Source: Caenorhabditis elegans (lineage: Eukaryota > Nematoda > Chromadorea > Rhabditida > Rhabditidae). From it: a DNA stretch of 64,000 bases. Shown here piece by piece: positions 47,708 through 60,839 of the stretch (position 1 is its first letter; the number at the start of each line of letters is the position of its first letter). The stretch covers positions 12,586,001 to 12,650,000 of the forward strand of contig NC_003283.11 of the NCBI RefSeq assembly GCF_000002985.6, given 5' to 3'. Under the pieces are notes generated by a model. The model saw only the letters and a list, made by a program, of their open reading frames with translations, was not told the origin of the DNA and made no database searches. A program made the position numbers and the translations under genes.

Positions 47708-50700
47708 GGTACGTGCATTCAAGGGAAAGTGTCTCTATGAGTCCTTCTGAAGTTCACAAGAAAGGGGTGGGTGGAGAAACAATGAAATTTCGATAATGTT
47801 CTCACTAAGAAGACATCAAAATCAAGCTAATATGCTTGTAGTTTCCATTTAAAATGAAGTTATAGATGAAATAGCCAAGGAGAAAGCGAGGAAAGCATTG
47901 TGAAAAAAGTTGAATGGCATCGTTATGATGACAATCTTGAACAGAAAAGGGTAAAGTTCCTGGAGAACGAAATGAGAAGTTGATTTCGTGTTGTTTAACT
48001 AATAACTGTTTAGGTCCTGCTCATATTATCTTTTGTAAGATTGTTGCAACGGGAAGATTGGAGTCATTTTGAGTCTCATAAACAATAATCGAAATTTCGC
48101 TGTTCCACCTTCAATAATTGACATTTTTCATTTTTTGATTAAAACATTGTTCGCTCAATTTTTTTTGTTTTTATGTTAATGTGACTTTTCATCAGGTTAT
48201 CTTTTCTTATCAAACATGTTATTTCTTTTGTTTCTGGCTATCAGCTGTAATCATTGACCATCCGAAGTGATAACTTAACAATTGGCCAACAAAGTGTTTA
48301 GTCTCTTTAATATGTTAACGGAAAGAGCGCCATGTAAGCGGCAATTAAATGAACAAACTCTCAGTTTTAAAAGACAAAAACATTAAAAATGGTAGGCATT
48401 CCTGAAAGTTATTTTGAATCACAACCGTCAGATACAATTTTTCCGGTTATGTTTGAATAAGTATACTATATCAGTCTGCCCTCTTCGTCATGAAAAAAAA
48501 AGGTAATTATAAGGCCGGGCGTACATCTCAAACTTGATTTCAAAAGAGTTCAGTAATTGTCCCTGCAAATATTCTAAACCAAATCATTTTTGTTTCAAAT
48601 AATGTAAAATTTGAAAAAAAATATATTTATAAGGGTTGTATTTTTTTTCTAATTGATTGTGTGTATTGCAATCAGAAAACATTATTTCAAAAATGATCTT
48701 AAAATTCTTTAATGCTTAAAGTTATAACGTCTAAGATGTATATTGACTTTCCATAGTATAGATGTCTTCTGAAATGTTCCATTTTACTTTACAATATCAT
48801 TTCTGACCACTCATATCTTCATTTCTCTCAAACAACTCACTCGAGCATAGCAAAGGCATGAACAAACACAGTGGCCAGCTCAAGCAAAAAGAAAAAAGAA
48901 CGAGTTGTAGAATAGTGATGACCACAAAAATAAACAACTCATGAAATTCACATGCAGAAGCTGCTCCCCAATAAAAAAAGCTCTGAGTCCTCATTTGAAA
49001 ATGCAAAGAACGATTACACAAAGAACTACTCAGAGTCGGCATCAATTCTCTTGTTTCAGATACTTTTTTCTCCATTCCAATGTGGTGATTTACATTTTTA
49101 CAGTCCCTATTATCTCGTTACTTTTTAGTATTGAAAACAAGTTAACTGAAAATGTACTGAAAATTTTTCAGATTAGCTCTTTTCTAGTTTTTTCTTGAGT
49201 AATTTTTCATTAATTTCAGCCAGTAAGAACGCACCCAACCTACCACATATTCGATTTTCAAATTTAGATTTTTCCATAATCCTTCTTTCTCTTCATTTCC
49301 CCCGATTTATAAATAAACCTTTCAAAATTTGCCCAAAAAGTTATCTATATTTTCCATTTGTTCCCAGTTTATTCAAGCCCACGTGGTCAACAACGATCAC
49401 ATGTTTAGTATTGAAATTGACTCATACTGTCCCTATCCATGTGACCCTTTTGCACACTCCTTTATGTCAAGAAATACATTAAAATTGTAAAATGAAGAAA
49501 CTGGATTTCAATTAGGATTTGATATCTGCTGACGCTGATAATTAAATGATTACGGATTGATCGATGTGAGTGATCAAGAGATAGGCAAAAATAAACCGAA
49601 TTTCGCGGACATTTTTTATTTAAGAAGACCTTGAAAGTGGTTTTCAAACGGAAACTGTTCCTTTTGTACGTTTTGCACGTCTATGTAAAAATGACTTCGG
49701 AATTAAGAGGTGAAGACTTCAGTTATGTTACAGTAACCCTAGATTAAATTTTCAAGGTAGTATATTGAGCGTAATTCAGCTGAATCTCTTTTCAGCTTAA
49801 ACTATCTTTCTTTTCAAAAACTTATGACTGAGCTCTGTACCATTACATAATTCTACAGTATTCCCAAAAATCACTAATTGGAGTTAAGGGCAATAATATA
49901 TGGCCACACAAGCACCTCACTTGGTAAACGATAGAATATACAAATAACTAGTATGATAACATTATTATTCCTCTACATAGACACTATCTAGACCAGGAAG
50001 ACGACACATTAATTTACACTGTCTATCATAATTCACGGGAAATACATCAAAACATCTATTATTATTATTATTTTTGTACACTTTTGAACACTTGGATTAT
50101 TTCACAAAAATTTTCGTATTTAATTGATGCTGGTTTGAAATATCAGAAATTTTGTCGAATTCGGGTTACAAAAAAGCGCATAAAAAATACTACCAAACCA
50201 TGTATACATCGAACAGTATAATTAAACAAAGTGGAAAATTCTGATGTAATCTTATTGTCATTTTTCTCTCTTCCACCAAACTATATTACATCAACATTAT
50301 AAAGAACCCTTCATTCTCCAATTTTTCAAGGTCAAAACGAGAAAACGATCAAATAAATATCGGTTCTCTGATCAACACACATTTTCGCATTCGATCGTTT
50401 TGCAGAAATCACGTCTCGGCGACCTCAACTTGACTCTTCCAAGTAACCCACACATCTTTTTCCTCAATCTCTTTTTTTTTTCATCTTGGGCTCTTTTTTA
50501 CACAAGTCATTAATCTTGAAGCAAAATAGAAGCCCATCAACCGGAACCATCCCAGATGTCAGAATAAAGAGTAGATCAGTTGAGTTTCACGTGTCTCTTT
50601 CGTTGTTCTGGAATTAATTCGAAAATCTATCAATATCTCGGTCAAAGTTATAAGTAAAAAAATTACATATTTTCAAAAATTCTCACGTGGCAAGAAAAAA

Positions 50701-51685
50701 ACAAAAACAGATTTTTAAAAAACAGCTACTGTTGGTTGTAAACACGTTAAAATAAATCATGCATTCAGCTCACATGTGACTCAAATTAAAACATCACGTG
50801 CTAAGGTTTCTAGCTCTATAAAATAAACAAAAAAAAATTAGGAAGCTACTTATTTCCCTACAGCTCAAAAAATCAAGAATCATTGTAAAAATACGACTGA
50901 AATTCATACATTACAGTTCGGTTATTCAAAGACCTCTTAAAACCGTGCCAGTTTTTTGTGTTTTTTTTAGTGCAAACTTTTTTGTAGAAAAATTCCTATA
51001 AAAAATATCCGTCACGTCATATCCACAAAAAGGCTTCCACGATTTATAGAGGCTAAACGTGACGTTATGCATTTTTGGGGCTTCCTTCCGTGACGATACA
51101 CTTTTTCTAATAAGGTTATGTTCTACCGTTTAGTTATCCATAGTTATTCGATATGGAACGCTGAACTGGCATTTTCTCGTCTTTTATTATTTTTTATTGC
51201 TTTGATGTCTTTCGAATGGGTCAACTCGACAATTTTATAACTAGTGTTAATGCTGTCATATCTAGGTTTTTTGATGTTTCGCCTAGAGATAAGTTTTTGG
51301 TAGTTGCTTCGCAAACCGATACATGTGCTATTTTATTTACCCAACATGTGTCTAGAATCCCTTCTCCGCCCGTTCATACTGTTCACGTGCACCACACATG
51401 TCTATCTTCCCGTCTGCACCCATTCTCTCTTTGTCTATGTCTCGGTCTCTTCACCTTTCTCTGATCTTTGCAAACACCATCACCCCGCCTCTCCATCGCC
51501 TCCTCCTTTGAGTATTCACCTCCCATTGCCATCTTGTATTTAAAACGTCTATAGACAGTTTGGGGTCATTCCCATTGTTTTTGCTCTATTTTATGCCTTG
51601 CTTTATTCCTTTTTTTATTATGCAATTTTTAACGAGAGTCTAGTTTTATTGTTTGTTTTCAGAACTAAATTCCAAACAAGACAGA
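47708..51685. other. 4-kb region without a recognised gene
   Basis: AT-rich, with no open frame that shows conserved character, no tRNA and no obvious transposon ends. It contains an inverted pair AAAACGATC/GATCGTTTT (50342-50350 and 50393-50401). Its right end, a pyrimidine-rich stretch with CRE-like sites (51011-51097) and an E-box CACGTG (51384-51389), is probably the promoter of the small secreted gene at 51686. Confidence 0.5.
51011..51097. promoter_or_regulatory. Cluster of CRE/ATF-like sites
   Basis: GTCACGTCAT (51011-51020), AACGTGACGTTATG (51056-51069) and CCGTGACGAT (51088-51097) each contain a TGACG or CGTCA core. The cluster lies about 600 bp upstream of the small secreted gene. 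Confidence 0.35.
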
Positions 51686-52103
51686 ATGCTGGAGCGTGTG
51701 TTGAGTGTTTTCATTTTCGTCCTTTACCTTTTCGACACCGTCTTCGCCACGACTGAAGAGCACAACAAAGGAAAAGGTGAGGCTTTTTAACTTGCATAAT
51801 TATTATTTCAATTCCGAATCTAGTTTCAATTAAATGCCTTCAAATTAGGTCAGTTATTAATTTATTGACTGAACATATTAAACCCGTCTTGTTTCCTTTT
51901 CTCTGGCCATCTTTCGATCTTCAAATGGCGTGATTGATAAATGAGACCACCATAAAATTCTCACATGTTCTTTGAAAAAAGCAGCTGCCAATTTCACCAC
52001 TATCTCTAGTTTTTTTGCAGATGACATGTATAAGAGAAAAATCAGTGCAGTTGGAATCAAAGATCGTGGAGTCCGCTTGGAACAGTTTGCCGTTCCTTCA
52101 TAG
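51686..52103 (+). CDS. Small secreted protein, neuropeptide-like precursor
   Basis: Exons 51686-51776 and 52021-52103 give 57 aa. The first exon is a clear signal peptide (MLERVLSVFIFVLYLFDTVF, ending ...ATTEE). The second encodes DDMYKRKISAVGIKDRGVRL and then ...EQFAVPS-stop. The KRK site would release a single C-terminal peptide of about 20 residues without amidation. A TTTTCAG acceptor at 51654-51660 just upstream suggests a trans-spliced or spliced 5' leader. I do not recognise the peptide. A secreted non-neural protein is the alternative. Splice phase, signal peptide and dibasic site together make a real gene likely. Confidence 0.65.
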
Positions 52104-52851
52104 TTTGGCAAAATTCAAACGCAGATGTGCTCTGTGAGCATTCCACCACCCATCATCCCTCCACCATGCACCAATAATCACATTTCTGTCAAAACGCGGT
52201 ATCACTAACTTCAATTAATAAATGATATTGAAGGCGATTTTCTTTATTTGGTTTCTTATTTCACTGAAATGGTTTAGAAAAAAACAGATAAGAGACACTC
52301 GAATGCTGATAATTTGAAGTGTTTAACTGATAAAAAAGTTTTCCCGACATGAAAAGGTGTAAAGGTTGAATGGACGTCTAAAAGAACTTCCATATTTGAG
52401 CGAAGGTAAACATTTTATAATGAAAATGCAGTTATCATGATGAGCAGAAATTATGGAACATTTTTTAGAAAAATAAACCAAAAAGAACGTGTGAGATACA
52501 GAACAAATTATTTTTTTTGAGTAATTTTCTGATTTTTTATGGAGCGATTTGATATTTGTATAAGCTTAAAATTAAAAAAGTTTGGAAACCACCTAAACTC
52601 ATCAAATGATAGGGTCACATAGCAGTTGAACGTACTGGATTAAAAATTCTTATAGAGAACATTAGTTGATTTGTAAATCACTTTATTTCTTTCCGTGTTT
52701 TTTTAAGTAAGAGCAATTTTCAAAAAGAATATGAGAACGTTGATTTCACGATATTTAAAATTAAATTCACTTAAAAACCCGAACATTGTACATATAAACG
52801 CATATTTGTATAGATGTAATCTCTTGAATATTGATAAAGAAGTCCATAATT
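52104..52851. other. Intergenic region between converging genes
   Basis: About 750 bp of AT-rich sequence holding the 3' UTRs of the small secreted gene (+) and the G-alpha gene (-). Nothing else is seen. Confidence 0.45.
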
Positions 52852-54470
52852 TCATTGAATTCCAACTTTTTGCATTGTGTGCTGAATCACAACATCAATG
52901 ACCGAATCAATAACCACCTGAAACAATATTTTATTTTATTTCAATGTCTTCAAAAGAAAAAAGAAAAAAATATGACTCACCTGAATCTGTTCAGTGTCTG
53001 TGGCACAAGTCACATGTTCATAAATTGAGCGTTTTTTGTTTTTATTCAATGAAATGAATCGCTTTCGAATGTAGTCAAGTGCGCTATCACATTCCTGTGG
53101 ACCTGAAACAGTTATAAAGTTTTTTAACTAATAATTGAAAATTTTCACAAATTGTCATTCTCCAAGATTTTTTTAAACAAAAAAAAACGCACCTTTATAA
53201 CTCGTCAATGCAACTGTAATATTGGTATGCTTGATTTTAATTTTGAAAAGATCAATTTTATTTAAAAATAATATCATTGCAGTGTTGAGAAAATACCTTC
53301 CATTACATATTTTCTCAAATAAATTCAACGATTCTTTCATTCGATTCTATAATTGAAATATTTATCTGGAAGTTTAAAAATCTCGTGACAAACCACAGTA
53401 GCATCTTCTCTTAAAACTTGATCATATTCTGATAATGAAGTTATAAAAAGAACAGCTTGAACATCATCAAATACATGAAGCCATTTTCTTCGCTGGGCTC
53501 GTTGACCTCCGACGTCAAATATTCTGAAAATTTTTAGCATTGAATAAAAAACTTCGAAAATCAAAATGTTCAGTTGAAAAATAGTTTTACCTAAAATTAA
53601 AATTTTTCAGCATAATTTTGTATTGAATAACTCCAGATGTTGGAACTCTGCTTTTCAGAATATCTTCTTCGGTTGGTAAATAGTCCTTTTGGATAATTCT
53701 TGAAAAGTTCTCAAGGAAACTGAAAATACCCAAATGTATATACTACCTCAGATGATTTATAAACTTACTAAATTGTTGAATCATCAATATTATATACAGT
53801 TTTATCTCTCAACATCATTGCAATTGTTTCATCTTTTATATATTTTTGAATAGCATTTATCACTTCTGGTCCAAGTAATTTTTCAGAATCATCAGCTTTT
53901 TTGAAGTTTTCCGTAAACATTCGAACTTCATTTATATGATCCTGAATATAATATTTTAATTTTAAGGTTCAACTTGTTAGCACTCACAAATGAAAGAGGA
54001 TTTTTATAAGATTTATTTTCTCGACCAACTGACAAATGAATTTCTTCGATACCTTCCAGAATATTCATATAAATTCCGTGTTTTCGAACCATTTTTTCTT
54101 CAGCACTATAACCTTCGTCGTGGATGATTCTGAATTTAAGGTTTTTTTTTCAATTTTTCTTCAGACAAAAACATTCAGAAAAACAAAAAAAAACTTACTT
54201 AATTTGCTTAATTGTAGTACTTTTTCCAGACTCTCCAGGCCCTGAAAAAATATGAATTAAACATTTTTAAAATTAATTTTAAACATACCCAAAATAAGTA
54301 ATTTCAAAATTTTTATTTTTCGATCCTTTTCCAAGTCATTTTCAATTGATTTATTATGTTCCACCTGCAAAGTTTAAATTATGGTTGATAGAAATTACAG
54401 TTACTAAAACCTGTTTTTTGTACTCCTCCTTGTCGAGCATATAAGTTTCCGAAGAACACAAGGCACCCAT
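52852..54470 (-). CDS. gpa-8: G protein alpha subunit (gpa-8/gpa-9 pair, intact copy)
   Basis: Ten exons on the reverse strand (54411-54470, 54289-54364, 54199-54241, 53988-54129, 53769-53941, 53591-53719, 53394-53523, 53193-53346, 52981-53102, 52852-52917) give 364 aa. The start MGALCSS offers Gly2 for myristoylation and Cys5 for palmitoylation. The nucleotide pocket is complete: P-loop GPGESGKST (residues 46-54), KSRVPT switch I region, DVGGQR switch II, NKID, and TCATDT. The C-terminus QKVGIQ lacks the cysteine at -4 that pertussis toxin modifies. It is a nematode-specific G-alpha, most of which signal in sensory neurons. I assign gpa-8 rather than gpa-9 from remembered gene order and length (364 aa), so the symbol is less sure than the family. 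Confidence 0.9.
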
Positions 54471-55676
54471 TATGCTGAAACTTTTTTAAAAAATAAAATA
54501 CATCTTGTAATTGTAAGTTTAAGTTTAATTGAAGTCAGGCATCAGAAAACCATTGTAGTAACATTAAAAATAGTTCACTTTGGTTCACTGATTTTAATAT
54601 AAGTTTACAGAGCACGTTTAAATTCAATGGGAAATTCGAAAAAGGAATCCTGGAATTAAACTTCAGGAGGTCTAAATAATTATCTGACGATCTAGAAAAC
54701 GGAAATAGAAAACATGTGAAATATATTGGTCCTGAAACATGAATCGGCAATGTTCAAAATACCGAGAAATTAATACCGAAATTGGAAGAAGTAAAACTTA
54801 GATTTCAAAGAATGTGCCCACATTTTTTTTTAAATTGAAATCAGTTAATTTATAGGATAAAATGAAAATAATTTGATTCAAACTTGGAATTCTTGTGTTT
54901 TGCTGCCTGGAAGATGCCAACGGACAAATTGGGTCACAGATTAACAAGGACAATAGCTTTTGTTATTGGTATCAATTAGATTACTTTGGAACTACAAAAA
55001 TGAAATCGGAGTCTAAAAATTTAAAATTCAAAAAATAAATAAAAGTAACACTTTAAAATTTCTTGGAAACGTTAATAAACAAAATCGGAGTTTTTCAAAC
55101 TTTTTTAATGATGAGTAAAACCGATTCGATTACCTAATAATGTTATGAGAAAAATACATTCGTTTCTTACACTTCTTAAACTGCTATAAACTGCAAATTA
55201 AATTATTGGTATTAAAAATATTGATTCAAAGTACTCAAAAAACAAGGCATTTGCACCCAAATCTTGGCTTACATGGAAACATGTGATAAACCTATAATTT
55301 CAAAACGATCTGCTTGAAAATGAATTTTAATATGAATCATATTCATGACGTGGAAAAAAGAAAAACCTGTTATTGTCGAGGAATCTGTTAATGAAACTAA
55401 CTAGACAGACATAATAATATATCTTGCTATTTTGTCAGACTGAAAATTCAGACACGAATAATGCTCTGATTTTTTGTTGTTCAAATGACATATTTACAAA
55501 TAAAGTGAAACAAAGCTGGGAAACTGAAAAAAAGCGTGTCAATAAACTATACACAAAATTGAGCATAATGTTTTTGATACTATGAATAGGCAAAGTAATA
55601 CAACGCTAACAAAATAAAAGCACATGAGATTTGGAGATTGGGAGGAAATTGGAAAACTTGATAAAGTTATTTATTT
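54471..55676. other. Promoter region of the intact G-alpha gene
   Basis: About 1.2 kb upstream of the ATG at 54470, AT-rich, with no gene I can support. Confidence 0.4.
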
Positions 55677-55853
55677 TCATGTTAACTTGTCGTTGTGGAA
55701 TCGAATAGCAAAACGTTTCCCTAAATTGTTAACTCCAAATGCATTTGCGTCGCGCCTAGGCTCTATTCCATTCGACACCCTCTTCCCCCCAACTTGACCT
55801 CCCGGGCTATAGCTGGTCCAACTGGTCATTTTACTTATTTGTTCACACATCAT
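55677..55853 (-). CDS. Possible C-terminal part of a neuropeptide precursor
   Basis: Reverse-strand frame of 58 codons from ATG 55853, open back to about 55975. It contains three basic cleavage sites in 40 residues: TSYSPGGQVGGKR, VSNGIEPRR and DANAFGVNNLGKR, then FAIRFHNDKLT-stop. Two of these have Gly before KR, the amidation signal. An AATAAA follows the stop directly (about 55668-55673). No signal peptide is visible in this frame, so an upstream exon would be needed, and I could not identify it. Base composition is richer in GC than the flanks. Unrecognised; chance remains possible. Confidence 0.4.
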   Translation of the reverse strand: MMCEQISKMTSWTSYSPGGQVGGKRVSNGIEPRRDANAFGVNNLGKRFAIRFHNDKLT

Positions 55854-55975
55854 TTTATTTTCTTCTTTTTTTATCTTCCGGTGTAGCTCTTTCTTGTGAC
55901 AAATAAACAATATATTTATTGAAAAAGTGTTTGCGTGTGTAGAAAATAATTGAAGTAGCAAAAAATCATAGGAGA

Positions 55976-58900
55976 GGACTTAAGATAATTCATGAGAAAC
56001 ATTTGGTTTATGTTTTGATCACTTGAAGATATATAAATCTGGCATATTTTTGAGGCGTTATTGATTTATTTTCTTCAGCTAATTCAGAAACTTAATGAAA
56101 AAATTCTCGTGATTTCAGGACAGCTGAAATTTCTCAAGTTAGCCAACCATGGAAATCAAGAATTCAGACGAACTCTTTGATAGATCTTGTACTTTTTATT
56201 CAATTTTTTACGATCAAACGACAAATCTATCAAAGGTAAATTAAACCTTGAATATGATTTGAATAACACAAGAAAATAATAATTTTTGCTTGACATTTGC
56301 TTGCTCAACCATTTAGTACTTCTTCGCATACAAAAAATGGCGTAGGCTTGATTAAAATGGAGGAAATTTTGATTGAATTCGTGTTCAGTCTGGATCAATC
56401 TTTTCTTGGTAGTTCATAGTGACTCAGTTAACATGGGAAATAAAAAAAAACAGAAAGTTGAACAAAGTGTTGTTATAGCAATCATTGAAGTATCAAAACA
56501 AACCATTCAACTTCTAGAAGCCAAACATCTGTGTCTAGGTTTATTGGAAAAATCTAGATTTATGCACGAGATATGATGTTTAAGACTATATAGCTGTCTG
56601 CAAAACTGCTTATTTCTGTATAATTAGTAAGTTTCATAATAAAAAATGAATGTGGAAATATAGTCGAATAATTCAATGATATGAAAATAATGTGCATTTT
56701 TGTTGAGTTTTTGAAACGTACTTTAAATACTACCTGAAAGTGGTCGTTTTTTCCCAAAAACTTGTGCTAAATTTTTTTCGGCACATTACAATTTTCAGCA
56801 AGTTTTTGAGACACATTTTGAGCTATTAATATAATTAAAACATTTTCCAATTTATCACAACATTTTTTTTCATTTTTATGTTTTTGTTTGATTTTAAAAA
56901 GTAAGTTATCATACCAAAATTTACAGTTTTGTTGATTTTTTAAGAAGATTGACGGCCCTCCAGTGAATTGGATTTACCAACATTGGTGCATTTTTTGTTG
57001 GACTATTTTCAAAATCTTTTCATACTTTGAAAAACTTATAATTTTGAAAAGAAACCCCCGTGTACCCAATGTATTTTCTAGACAAAAAGTTTAGAACAAA
57101 TTATGGGATTGGCAAATTTCAAATAGTTTAGTTAGAAATCACGGAAAAATGGAAAACTTTGTTTTCTTTTCTAATAATAAGAATGAATTTAGTGACACAT
57201 TTCAACCGGACTGAAAATCAAATTTCAGATCTTTCAGGTAAATACAGCAAGTTTTCAAATTATTTAAGAAGCAAAAGTTCAAAGAAACTTGAGTGACCTA
57301 ACCCACAGGTGGGGTCGCGACTATAATTCTATCAAAAATTAAAATTACGTTCAAATTCAGTTCTAGATTTGATAAAATTTATTTTCATAAGAATTCTGAC
57401 CAGCTTTACCATCTAATTCTTCGTATTCTAGTTTGTTTTCATTTTCACACGTCAGTTCCAAAAACCGGCTGGTTTTGAATCTTCTGGCTCTGACGTATAG
57501 ATTAAAAAATTATCCCGACAAAGAAAAGTCAAAATAGGAAAAAAACATTGAGATTACTTTAGGAATTTTCCAAACTAAAAATCGAATAACTGTGCTCAAG
57601 AATGGAAATCGAATTTTAAAAATTCACAATTTGTGTATTCGGTATTAAATCTGACAAATATGAATAACAGGCAGCTGATTTCGGTTTCGAAATTTTCCTA
57701 TGTTTAGTTTCAAAAAGGCTGTATGAGGTGATAGAAATGGCATATCAAAAAGAAAATTAAATAAGAAACAAGAGATCGATGGAAAACTTATGTGACAGAG
57801 TTAGATTGCCACTTAACTTTTTCCAAAATGTGCTATTACATGAGTAATGACGCACGGAATAGTTGATTTTCAAGTCAAAGCTCTCTGAAGAAAGTTATTG
57901 AAATAAAACATATTTTGTCAATTAATTTTACCATATTTGTCTTATTATTTTGTACTTTCATTGTTATATTTGACTTTTGTACCAGCTTTTATGTAGTTTC
58001 TCAAAAATACCAAGAGAAGTTTTCGAAGTGTTGAAGCGTATTCGAATAAAACTTTGCAATATTGATAAAGATTTTAAACAAAAAAATTTCTTATTTGTAG
58101 TTTGATATTTTAGAAATTGTAAAAAAAATAACTAGAACCTATACTTTGATAGTTTGATTTAAATTTAGAGAAAAAAACGAAATCATGCTGAAAAAATGAA
58201 AGTAGCGTTGTTGGTTCAGGTGCTATGACGACTGAATTCGGTTAACTTCTTGCAGAGTTTTTTGATCTTCTAGTATTCAAATTGTTTCGTGCCTAGACTC
58301 CCACTCATAGTAAACAATATGTCTATTGGTCTATAAATATTATACCAAATATCCCATATTAGAAAAACTCTAATTTGTGAACAAGGGAGATATGGAAAAG
58401 AAATTGGGCTAGATGTCTTTAGATTTTAGTTTTCAAAATATGAAGGAGAAGAAAAATAAGGGGTTTGGGTGGAATTGAGTTTGTGAGAAGAAGCTTGGTT
58501 CTAATGAGGGGTTGAGTTAGATACTGGTCGATCAAAACGGATTGAGCTTGCTTGACGACCGACTAACTGTCAGGTGACTGGTAGGAAGATGGAAAAACAT
58601 TATTTTATAACAAAACTATAGAAACATGGTGGCTAAGTTGAAATCCCAGCAGATATTTTTTGATGAGACTTGGTAAGTAAAAGGGAATAGGCATAACAGG
58701 TGAATCAGAAGAGGGACGGAGCTAAGTTTTTCTAGAATTAGCATGACGTGTAAGCATAAGACGAACTATTATTTCTAGGCAGTAAATATTTATAGTGGCA
58801 TTCAACATTTAAAGTTCTTCAGACTGCAAGAGTTCAACTTCTCCTTGGATGAGATAGTAAGGTATGTATAATAAATATATGAAAATTCTTGCAATAAAGA

Positions 58901-59760
58901 AATACTTGGTATGTAAAGTAGTATGTATTTTAACAGTGTTTTTTTAGAGACAAGTTTAGATTTCAATTCAAATTTTTATAAAAGCAGACATCGCGTCTTT
59001 TTCTGTTTTCTGACTGAATTTCCTTGTCGACAAAATCAAAGGAAGGCCAAAAAATCAGATTATTACTTCCAGCTCCAGTGAAAGTAGCAAGAAAAACCTG
59101 AGAATTCTAGAAACCGTTTCTCAATTACACGAATGACCGAATTTTTCCATTGAGAATTCCTGGTACCTTATTTTTTTCCAATAATTGATTATGAAATGAG
59201 TTAAAACTTTTTAAATATATTGCTCATTGTTATGTTAAAGTTTGCTCCATGAACGGTAATGAAACTATTAAACTTTGGAAATAAAATATAATTGAATATT
59301 TATAGGTTAACATTAAAATTTCAGGCGTTTGTAAGAATAATCAATGGGTAAAATAAGAAAAAAAAGAATACTGAGAGTTGTTTTGTAGGCATACGAAAGC
59401 CAACAGGAAATTATAATTGTTCTGCTTTTTTTCTGATAACAAAACAGAACTGGAAATTTAAATTACACGTTTTCAGAGTCATATACATAGTTTATTGAAA
59501 CATTCTTGTTTAAATTCATAATATTTTCAAATCGTTTTTCAAGAATTCTTATAGCCTTTGGCTTATTTATATTTGACAAGATGCAACTAACTAATAAACA
59601 ACTAATGTTTTTGTTTTTTGTCATTGTTTTTATCTTTTTTAAAATTATTTTCAGATCAAGTAGACTGAAAGCTGGTCACACAAATTTTTTAGACACAATG
59701 CAAACAATAAGTGATGGGTATAAAGTCTGAAAGAGCATTAAAATTGGTACAAAAAATTAA
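55976..59760. other. 3.8-kb AT-rich region without a recognised gene
   Basis: No frame with conserved character. The segment 58430-58860 is relatively purine-rich on the forward strand. A short membrane-type frame at 59581-59730 is listed under rejected items. Confidence 0.4.
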
Positions 59761-60632
59761 ATGAGTTGTTTCGTCATCTCTATTTTCCTTTCTGGAATTA
59801 TATTTTCCTCGAATTCAATAGGTGTAGTTCGCGCCGAAGTACTATCCGCCTCCAGGTGAGATTTTCTAGTGTATTGTTTATCAATTTATTTCATATACTA
59901 TAAATAATGCTAGTCTGTTCCGTTGGTTGTTATCTATGAACACCATGAGCAAAGTGCACGGCACTTGACAATTTTAGGTAGTTACCGATTGCTGAATATT
60001 TTCGGATATTCTCAAACCTGATAAATTCCGGAGTTGATGTGTTATTTCGGAATTACGTATTTCAGTATCGGACATTTTCTGACGACTAAGTCTAAAATTG
60101 CAAAGGTTCATTTCGAAAAGTAAATATTTTTGCAACACCATACATCTATATGCTTATAAATCTATAGATATACCCTATTTTTACTCACGAATTCAATAGT
60201 TTATTTTTGATGATTTATCAATGACTTTTTTAATTCGTGAATTTTGCAGCTGCATTGATTTACTATCAGACTGCAAACACCGTAAAGAGTACTGTTCCGT
60301 TCCAGAATATACTGAGCTAATGTTCAAGTTCTGCAAAAATACTTGCGATTTATGTCAGAACGATCCAAATGAAGTTATTCGAAAAAGATTTCATGATGAA
60401 CCTAATGGTTAGTTTGTTATTAAAATTTGTAATTTAAAATTCGGTTACAGCTGGCATTCCTGAATGGCATACTGCAAATATTCAAACAACTACTAAAACA
60501 ACTGAAATCACTACGTCTACTTCAAGTTGCACTGATAAATATAATACATGTGAATTTTCTAAACCCTTGTGCGAAAGCAAATATAAAGCCATAATGGAAA
60601 AAAGATGCCCGAAAACTTGTGGCGTTTGTTGA
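59761..60632 (+). CDS. Secreted protein with two ShKT domains
   Basis: Exons 59761-59855, 60250-60407 and 60451-60632 give 144 aa. The first exon encodes a signal peptide (MSCFVISIFLSGIIFSS). Exon 2 holds one six-cysteine ShKT module (CIDLLSDC, CSVPEYTELMFKFC, C..C), and exon 3, after a Thr-rich linker (TTTKTTEITTSTS), holds a second (CTDKYNTCEFSKPLC ... CPKTCGVC). ShKT modules are common in nematode secreted proteins and in astacin peptidases, and do not by themselves imply toxicity. Here they occur without an enzyme domain. The gene lies between the two G-alpha genes on the opposite strand. Confidence 0.85.
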
Positions 60633-60839
60633 TAATCGTTGAATAATTTGTACCCTGAACTGATAAATGTTTAGAAAATTTTCATTTTTTTGAACCATTG
60701 CTGAAAGTCATACATTGAAATAAAAATTTAATTCCTGGAAAACTACAAGATCCATTTACTGCATGGATTCGATGTTCGAGTATTGCTAATTGAGTTTTTG
60801 ATACCAAAGAAACCTCAACTATTTTTACTGATGTTTTCT

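Noticed and set aside
48797-49075. Reverse-strand 92-codon frame with one membrane-like segment
   Set aside because: It starts with ATG, but shows no splice context, poly(A) signal or recognisable domain; codon use looks random.
56373-56576. Forward frame containing NMGNKKKQKVEQSV
   Set aside because: No in-frame ATG at its start, no signal or domain, and no supporting splice sites.
59581-59730. 49-codon forward frame with a membrane helix just before the ShKT gene
   Set aside because: Very short, contains a TTTTCAG acceptor in its middle and has no family resemblance. It may be leader sequence of the next gene.
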